30,316 bases of DNA from Thermomucor indicae-seudaticae (Eukaryota > Mucoromycota > Mucoromycetes > Mucorales > Lichtheimiaceae), in NCBI GenBank assembly GCA_000787465.1, contig JSYX01000402.1:1-30316 (forward strand). The letters are read 5' to 3'. Under the pieces are notes generated by a model, which did no database searches, had not been told where the DNA came from, and saw only the letters and a list, made by a program, of their open reading frames with translations. Below, piece after piece: positions 23,865 to 30,316 of this stretch (the first letter of the stretch is position 1; each line of letters opens with the position of its first letter). The position numbers and the translations under genes were made by a program.

Positions 23865-24642
23865 ATGGAATTCTCGGGCATGTGCAATAATAATAATAAC
23901 CTCGACGATCCTTCCGAGTGTTTCGTACACCAACATCGCCGCAACAACAACAGTAATAGTGCTGCAACATTATCTCCGCCAACAAACGAAAATGTCGAGA
24001 CGCGTCTAAAGCAAATTGACGACTTGAAACTCTTTCTGGCGACGGCCACAAACGACTGGGACCCGGACCGAGCTGTCCGATCCTACGTCCTACCCAACAA
24101 CGAAGCTGTGTCCTGCGTGCTCTGGAACAACCTGTTTCATATCACCGGCACAGACATTGTTCGTTCCCTCGTCTTTCGGTTCCATGCGTTTGGCCGTCCG
24201 GTCTGTAACCTGAAAAAGTTTGAGGAGAGCATCTTTAGCGACTTACGAAACCTGAAACCGGGTATTGACGCTTCACTTGAGGAACCCAAGTCAGAGTTCC
24301 TGACCATGCTTTACAAGAACAATTGCATCAGGACACAGAAAAAGCAAAAGGTCTTTTACTGGTTCTCCGTGCCGCACGATCGTCTCTTCCTCGATGCCCT
24401 CGAACGTGACCTGAAACGTGAAAAGACCGGCGCGAAACCGACCAGTATCGCCATTGCAGAGCCAGCCGTCTCACTCTCCCTGGACAATAATTCAACCCAC
24501 GAATTGTTTGATCAGTTGCGCAAATCCATGGCCCTCTCCGCTGCCGCAACCGCCCATGCCTTGGAAGAACAAAAAGACGATCATCATGGGGACTCGTCTG
24601 AGCCATCCCCACTCTGCCATTTAATCCATTCAGGTAAAGCAT
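23865..24642 (+). CDS. STE12: Ste12-type homeodomain transcription factor
   Basis: Fungal regulator downstream of the mating and filamentation MAP-kinase pathway, acting in the nucleus. As read it has 259 aa. The STE DNA-binding domain covers about residues 48-187: RLKQIDDLKLFLATATNDWD, VSCVLWNNLFHITGTDIVRS, FHAFGRPVCNLKKFEESIFS, LYKNNCIRTQKKQKVFYWFS and HDRLFLDALERDLKREK are almost family consensus. The N-terminus is Asn-rich. The ATG at 23865 is preferred over one 51 codons upstream because the intervening frame reads as a pyrimidine leader. The C-terminus is short, with no C2H2 fingers as in Ascomycota. The last codons run through CAG|GTAAAG at 24634, a strong donor, so the gene may continue with a small extra exon; I could not fix its acceptor. 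Orthology to Ste12 is firm; the length is not. Confidence 0.92.
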
Positions 24643-25500
24643 AATTAAATATCTTCAAACAAACCATGTACGAAATAAAAATCACACAAAACAACCCACT
24701 CGTTTTCTTTTCCTCTTATGTGAAGCTCAATAACACGTCGTTCGTTGCCATAGCCGTCCTTCAGTGTTCGTTCTCTGACAAACAGACGTAGCAGACATCC
24801 TCTTCTACTACTTCCGATGCTGACAGTACATGGACAAAACGGACGGCAGCGCTAGGTGGCGATAAATCGTCAGTGCAGATCAGGTTAAAGCTCAGCACGC
24901 ATTTTATTCACCCTCTTATTCCGCCGTATGCTTCATGTCGGGCCTGACAGCCTATACGCCCCACCTCCGCTTCGCTCCAGGGACCGTAGGGCCGTAGGTA
25001 GGAATAGAGATTGAAAATATAAGCATAGAGTACGATGGGAATCCTTGGGAGGCACATATTGTGTCTTGCGTCCGCGGAAGACATACAGCAAAACAAACTC
25101 TAGATATCAAGGAATGACACTTGATGTAAGAGCACTGCACATGGATTGCAGGGGGGAGGGTCTCCGCAGTCCATGTGCTGCCCTGTGCGCAGCTTGAAAT
25201 GCTAAGAACCCTGACCCGATAAACTAAGAACTGAATCAGCGAAAGCGCAGTGTGGTTTTGAGTATCGCCATACGTGCTTGCACCCGCATCACGCTCTAAA
25301 CAGTAATTAGAAAGCACATCTTACTTCATTGGTTAAGAATATCGCCCATGATCTGGCTCCAATTACGCATGCATCAATTATTCATGTTGGTTATCATAGA
25401 CCATTCATGTAGCAGGAATCATTGTCAATCAATTCATTTGCTTCTTTATAATCACAACCGTTGCGTGCAAAATATCCATAGAAAACTTGACAATAGTTCT
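24643..25500. other. Intergenic, nothing firmly recognised
   Basis: About 860 bp between the Ste12 gene and the unknown minus-strand gene. The first 150 bp may hold the Ste12 3' region or a small last exon. The minus frame through 25394-25681 overlaps the last exon of the next gene in another frame; I treat it as a shadow, though its YRCTYKGE stretch is protein-like. Nothing else seen. Confidence 0.5.
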
Positions 25501-26977
25501 TTACATGGTTATACACAGTGCCTCCGTCTTTACGACAGTCGAATTTTTTGCCAGCAGGCATCCGGCTTTGGGGTTCGCTTGTGATCTGCTTCCGTAGCAT
25601 TGTCGCTTGGAGCATTGTCTCTCCCTTATATGTACAGCGATAAGAATTCGGGTTTTTCTTGTTCTGGACAACAAATACCATTCCATTATATAGTCTCTTC
25701 CCACTATTCCTCTTGGCTCTGCTGCTTCGACGTAGTGGAAGAGATGCTTCAGGGTATGCTGTATTTCACTGATATGGTCTTCGTGTGAACGGCTCTTCAG
25801 CCTCTCCTCGCTGTACGAAACAGATTGTTTAAGTTTCGATTCGGGACCCTAAGGTGAGAACACCTACCAGACATACACCATATGTTCCAGCCGCTTCAAC
25901 TCATCAGTAAGCTTAACACCATCCGCCTTATCGAAAACGAGCTTTTCGATCTCGGTCAAGGTGTGTCGACGATAGGTGATGGATTGTGCGAAGTCATTCT
26001 GGAGGATGGAGAAATACGGGCCAATAGTCTCTTTCGCGGGAACATGTGTGCCGGTTAGATCGATGATATGGTACTACGCTGGACTAAATAGAAGAAGGTT
26101 AAAGATATGTACATACTGAGACAAACCATTAGTCACACATACTCGAGGATTCTCTTCATGTTCCCTATGCTCTTCCGGTACGCATCCACCCTTTCCTTGG
26201 AAAAAAGTATATAGCCTGTCACGCGCAGCTTTCCGTACATCGTTGATGTTGGATTGCTGAGCGCTTATCACCACAGGCTCGCTATAGATCTATTCTTCGA
26301 AATGTTCCTCGAATGCTCGCTCCATATGGCGGGATGAAGGGATTTCGAAAGGATCACATGCACTACGAAGATGCATGCATGTTATTGTCAGCGGGGTTCG
26401 ATGTGTCCACCTTTTGCTTCTTGTTACACGGTGATGCCGAGAAACGTGGAGGAATGGAGATGTTCTTCGGCTGTGGAATGAAGCTGAGTACTTGTATACT
26501 GTCGTCCGTGGTGATAATGTCCAGAACCGCTTCCATGCATTTTTTGGCATACCAAATCAGCTGGATAATCGGGATGATGAACTTGACGAATTCCACTTCA
26601 GAGACAGGGTACTGAAGCCAGTCCGGTAATCTTGACACTCGGCACACATATCCCCTCGGGCAATCCATCGTCAATAGGTTGATAAAGAGACCTGCGGCCA
26701 AATCAGATAGGTGCTTTGACGCAGCAACTGGGGCTCTTCGTGCCAATCGCAGCAGCATGTTTTTGAGAGTCTTTGGACATTTTACGGAGAGCTCCTCGAG
26801 GCTCCTCTTGCACAGTACATCGCTAATCTTGCCGTTCTCTGAGACGCCGAGCTCCACGAAGTTTGCTCTAAACAGCAAGTCGACCCTTGTCCCCATCCGC
26901 GTGCGATCCGTCACAACCGCTAGCCAGGAATCCATTGGTTAGCTTCAATCACGTATACGCGAGGACTTTTACTTACG
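25501..26977 (-). CDS. Multi-exon gene of unknown function, probable lineage-specific family
   Basis: Not a known enzyme. Exons on the minus strand: 26919-26367, 26281-26143, 26073-25868 and 25810-25501. Introns are 26282-26366, 26074-26142 and 25811-25867, and all phases agree. An earlier intron, 26976-26920 (GTAAGT donor, GCTAAC branch, CTAG acceptor), shows the gene extends 5' beyond 26977; that exon is not resolved. About 400 codons are visible. Landmarks: RMGTRVDLLFRANFVELGVS, LAAGLFINLLTMDCPRGYVC, then a linker PKNISIPPRFSAS and NKKQKVD, then RKAARDRLYTFFQGKGG, YHIIDLTGTHVPAKETIGPY, FAQSITYRRHTLTEIEKLVF and DELKRLEHMVYVC. The pattern R-x-D...E-L-G-x-x-E-x-G-K recalls uncharacterised multi-copy proteins of Mucoromycota; an Asp/Glu nuclease-like fold is only a guess. 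The alternative is that two neighbouring genes (or copies) were joined at 26366-26282, where donor GTAGTG is weaker. Confidence 0.5.
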
Positions 26978-27845
26978 TTGCGTACTGCTGTCTAGGAATC
27001 CGCTCAGGACAAGGGTGACTCAGGACGGGATTCAGGACGGGACTGGACTCAGGGAAATCCTGTCCGGACTCGGAACCCTACTGCTGTCTCGTGTAAGTCT
27101 GCTCTTGGCATCGCTGGACTGCATTGCAAGCGTAGAGAGGGACCTTGAACTCGAGACCAGCGGACATCGGAACAAGGTTCGCATCTACCTCACTCGGGTC
27201 ACTCTAACTCGACGGCACGTCTAAAGCGAGTCCTAGCAGCCAGGACGATGGGGCACGTTGGCCAGAAGTTTGGCGGGGTCTCCTTTGGACACGTCATTTG
27301 GTCAGCCACGTGATCCGAGCAAAGACATAACCACCCTGGACTGCCGTCCACTGTCAGCCCTGGACCCACGGTGCACGTCTTGCCTTTCACATATGTTGCG
27401 TAAGCTTGGCCGATGCATAGCATCAAATGCTTTCTTGCCATTGTAGATATCTGAACTTGAGACACCCTTGCAAACACGGGCGGTATCTATATCATAGCGC
27501 TGAGTAAAACCTTCCCCTCTGGTTGCCTTTAATGACGTGCAAGCATAACATACATATCCTTCAAATAATGAAAAACTGCCATTCCGCGAGCAAAAGTCGT
27601 CAGCCAAGTTGCATGCATCATTTGAGTGCAGGAAATAGTTAGCCCTTTCGCTTGTGTCCCATTTTACTCGACAGCGATGCCTTGAAATACTAGACTTAAG
27701 TCGCGAAGAGACGGAGAGCAAGGTGCACGCATACGCAGAGTGTGTAGCAAGAGACATCCGTGAGCGAGAGCAGAGAGACGGGCACCATCGTTGACATCGA
27801 ACACGGGCAAAGCGCTTGAACACTGCCTTTAAAGACGCTGCGATT
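26978..27845. other. GC-richer, unresolved region upstream of the unknown gene
   Basis: Should contain the missing 5' exon or exons of the minus-strand gene, but no frame stands out. Near 27015-27055 there is an imperfect tandem of 13-bp units around TCAGGACGGGA, with GGACTC variants. The 173-codon minus frame at 27302-27823 is Arg/Ser/Cys-rich without motif and probably non-coding. Confidence 0.4.
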
Positions 27846-28130
27846 CTAGTCCAGGCCAGAACCGGAGGATCCGTCCTTCTCCTGCAACATAATAATGAAT
27901 TGACAACATGATTCCATTATCCTCTTGAAAATGATTGTGTCTTGTGCTCCCAGTACTATGGGATACCCAACAGCATTCAATGAATGGTAGTCTTTTGTTT
28001 TGGCATGTTGCCATGGGCTGGCCCGGGACAAGACGGGGCGCACATTGTCGTGTTCGGACTGATCCTCGCCTTTTTGCTCATCCAAGATGTCTGCGTCCCG
28101 GTCCTGATGTAAAGTGAACACAGATCTTAT
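27846..28130 (-). other. Coding-like exon, family not recognised
   Basis: 94 codons open on the minus strand after a plausible acceptor (CTTGACAG, ending at 28131), ending with TAG at 27846. It reads RSVFTLHQDRDADILDEQKG, then RPVLSRASPWQHAKTK, LNAVGYPIVLGAQDT and FKRIMESCCQFIIMLQEKDG. Composition is that of a real protein. It may be the end of a gene whose other exons lie at higher coordinates, or a remnant. It overlaps the start of a plus-strand trace by about 20 nt. Confidence 0.3.
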
Positions 28131-28994
28131 CTGTCAAGGACCGAGAATATTGCATCAAAAAGATTCATACCACACCGTGATTCTTGGCAAAGTAAGCTGT
28201 GCATAGCTCACGTACTGTACAGTATCTGCAGTTTAGCACTGGTGGAAGAGAATTCGAAGCAAGGACCTATGCTCGAACACAAGCAGGGACCTCTTAAATG
28301 GAAGAGAATCGCCAAATTATCTGCTGCCAACAAAAGCTGAGAGTCACTGTCAGCAATCACTGTACAAGTTCCCAAAGTCATTGTTTCCTGATGAGATTAT
28401 TCAAGGTACAATGGACGATCTTGATAGGTGCCTGATTGAGCATCGGCAGTAAGCTCTCTTTGGCAGAGTTTAAATGAGTGTTCTGAAATGTGAACCTACG
28501 CTTGCCCGCCGCAATTACTGAAGTAATGACTCGTTACTTCGCAATCAATTGGTCACCCATTGCATCCTCGCAGCCTTTTTTAACTATAGAGAAGAACCTA
28601 GTCTTCGGCAACCAAGATCTGCAATGATGCCTGGGCAGACTATTGGCCTTTTTACGCAGAACAGTACTTGTGAACTGTGTTCTAGACTAACGCTGACATC
28701 CTTCTTCTATTGTAGCCCTGTTACCGTATGGCCGAGGCTATCGACCATCAGAGTTGGTCCAAGATGGCTAACTGCGGGACTACTTTTTCACGCGGATCAA
28801 GCTGGGCAGCAACATACCATGATATGCTGAATCCACAGCCTGACCTGGATAGACGAATTGAATGGAACAGCGTCGAAGTATACATAACACAAGGAATCGT
28901 CGACGTCTTGGGCGTCGTCAAAGGAAACGGCTTTTCGCCCCGACAACTGAACTTGGAGTGGATGAAAGACATTGGCCATGAGCCTGTCACGTGA
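28111..28994 (+). pseudogene. Fragmentary coding trace, possibly a decayed mobile-element ORF
   Basis: Plus-strand pieces with protein character. 28111-28191 joins 28237-28352 over a 45-nt intron (donor GTAAGC); it reads SKRFIPHRDSWQ then TLVEENSKQGPM and HKQGPLKWKRIAKLSAANKS. A second frame follows with no intron between: SLYKFPKSLFPDEIIQGT and MDDLDRCLIEHR, ending at a good donor (CAGTAAGC, 28451). A last exon-like piece, 28716-28994, follows a strong acceptor (CTAAC branch, CTATTGTAG): WSKMANCGTTFSRGSSWA, DRRIEWNSVEVYITQ and NLEWMKDIGHEPVT. The shift near 28350 suggests decay. No transposase signature was recognised; frames may be partly chance. Confidence 0.3.
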
Positions 28995-29437
28995 AGAGGG
29001 TTATAGTGGCCGCTTGCTTTATCTATATTCGCTACTTCGATATTCTCGCTGTATCGATCACTTAACGCGAATTGTTAGCGCGAAAATATCGGTAGTTCGC
29101 TATAGCGATATGCGATCACTTGTCACCGAAAAATCGATACGTTGAGCGGATTTTATTACTTGAGAAAGCTTTAGCTGACTTGGCTAAGCTCCTAAACTCC
29201 CATCGTTTTGGGGCTCCCAAATCAGCAAACTCCTCTCCTCCACTTCCTTTGGTCAAGCTGTTGATAACTTCTCCGTTACGAAAAACTTCTCAGGCGATCA
29301 CGCGTCTCATAAGAGTTACCGACAGTCGAATCAGCGTCATGGTGGAAAGCGTGATCACGTACTTTTTGTCAAGTGACTAGTTGCTCCATAATTCCATAAG
29401 GCCTGAAGTAATCATCCGTCACATGACTTCGGTATTA
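28995..29437. other. Dyad-rich non-coding stretch
   Basis: About 440 bp. 29026-29140 is packed with CGAT, GCGA and TATCG words forming imperfect inverted repeats, including the perfect 12-bp palindrome TCGCTATAGCGA at 29097-29108. 29120-29380 is open on the plus strand (LLLEKALADLAKLLNSHRFG) and partly open on the minus strand; without motif I do not call it a gene. Confidence 0.45.
29097..29108. repeat. Perfect 12-bp palindrome within a larger imperfect dyad
   Basis: TCGCTATAGCGA equals its own reverse complement. It sits inside a segment where GATATTCTCGC (around 29040-29050) pairs imperfectly with GCGAAAATATC (around 29080-29090). Confidence 0.6.
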
Positions 29438-29515
29438 CAGTGGGCGCTCGTTTTAAGAATATTGGAATTACTGTCGGGGTTCTCAACGGGCGCTTCCTAG
29501 ATCGAGCGCCCACTG
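29438..29515. mobile_element. 78-bp element with perfect 13-bp terminal inverted repeats
   Basis: CAGTGGGCGCTCG at 29438-29450 and its exact reverse complement CGAGCGCCCACTG at 29503-29515 bracket 52 bp. A TIR starting CAGTG next to TA (29436-29437) is the style of Tc1/mariner elements; the right end is followed by CA, so the target-site copy is lost or the match is partial. A related GGGCGCT word also occurs inside, at about 29488-29494. Best read as a MITE or as the fused ends of an internally deleted element. No transposase nearby. Confidence 0.55.
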
Positions 29516-30316
29516 CACATCTGTATGTACATCCTTCGAGTTTCCCACAGTATATGCAATCAAGCAGCCCAAAACCGAGTGCCACAGCGTATCTCAATCT
29601 CCGGAGCAAAGGATTGCTAAGTTGATGATTTTGACTGAATGATTGGTTTGACGAGACTGCTATTGGTCAGCCTATTATCCATGGCCAAGCGTTCGGATGT
29701 GAATTTGCTACGTATATCAATGCGCACGCTACATCGGTCACTCTATGACCTAACGGGACTGATCGATAAATTAGAGAGCGGCAACTGTATAGGGGTCTTC
29801 AGTTGGCGCCCGGAAGATAAAACCTTATGTATCCCTAAACACTTGGCAAGATGTGAATTTGCCTTCGTGTAACGCGGGTGATCGACATTGCGAGCGGCCA
29901 CTGTGTCCAGCAGTGGTTTTGGCAATTTAGAAATTAAAAACATGCTTAGAGTGGTTTGCAAACTGAGAAAGATCGCAATTTCGTCAAATGAAAGGGCCGG
30001 TCACCATAGCTAAGAATGATCATTCACTTGGGATGCTCTCAAGCAAAGCAGGAAGGGTTCCAGAAACCCAACTCTAGAAGGCAAAGATGAGGGAACTGCC
30101 CAGGAAGCCAGAGGTTCCGGGGGCGGTTCCGGGGTACCAATTAGGAAAACTTCCCAAAAAATGGCTTCCCGGATGCAGAACCCTTCTGGGTTTGCTTGAG
30201 AGCGCCTTTGATGAAACTCACAACTTCTTGATCACAGTGAAAACGATGCAGCTTGGCAAAAACGAAAGGCATTTATGCAAGAAGTGCGTCTGGCGTGAGG
30301 AGAATGCATAACGCGG
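29516..30316. other. Non-coding right edge
   Basis: No supported gene. The frames at 29639-29872 (plus) and 29743-29961 (minus) overlap and carry no motif. Short repeats occur near the end: GGTTCCGGGG-like units at 30113-30135. An inverted pair, GAAGGGTTC (about 30052) and GAACCCTTC (about 30178), extends imperfectly to AAACCCA and TGGGTTT. Confidence 0.5.

Noticed and set aside
26919..26935. ATG at 26935 as the start of the unknown gene
   Set aside because: It lies inside a well-formed intron (GTAAGT, GCTAAC, CTAG), so the true start is probably further upstream.
29120..29380. 86-residue ORF beginning with a TTG
   Set aside because: Needs a non-ATG start, and the opposite strand is also partly open; no family match.

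Overview
The window looks like nuclear DNA of an early-diverging filamentous fungus, most likely Mucoromycota (Mucorales-like). Genes are cut by many short introns (about 45-90 nt) with GTNNGN donors and CTAAC or CTGAY branch points. The proteins read like mucoralean versions of eukaryotic families. There is also a multi-exon gene that resembles a multi-copy family I associate with that lineage. All gene models were built by hand: I joined reading frames at splice sites that restore family motifs and agree in phase. There was no database search.

Left part (1-13.4 kb) is gene-rich. A SulP sulfate permease (minus, 1394-4011) is followed by a mitochondrial hydroxyacid-oxoacid transhydrogenase (minus, 4437-6250). 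Across a 1.3 kb intergenic stretch is a ten-exon Zn2Cys6 transcription factor (plus, 7595-10498). Next come galactose-1-phosphate uridylyltransferase (plus, 10704-11858) and a small C2H2 zinc-finger factor (plus, 12598-13404). The Zn2Cys6 gene lies only 205 bp upstream of the Leloir-pathway gene, and that gap holds a CGG-N10-CCG dyad; a regulatory link is possible but unproven.

Middle (14-24.7 kb): EMC1, the large lumenal and membrane subunit of the ER membrane protein complex (minus, 14062-17564), is intact over ten exons. About 3 kb without a confident gene follows, with low-complexity tracts and a decayed coding trace. Then come an F-box protein with a Cys-rich tail (minus, 20658-21619), unassigned sequence, and an Ste12-type homeodomain transcription factor (plus, 23865-24642).

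Right part (24.7-30.3 kb) looks like accessory, repeat-rich DNA. It holds a multi-exon gene of unknown function (minus, about 25501-26977), two further unassigned coding traces in opposite orientations, a 78-bp element with perfect 13-bp terminal inverted repeats, and dyad-rich sequence near 29.05 kb.

I found no rRNA, tRNA, CRISPR array or complete transposase gene. The best candidates for something undescribed are the gene at 25.5-27.0 kb and the splicing oddities: a probable GC-AG intron, a decoy acceptor, and a stop-free 3n intron.
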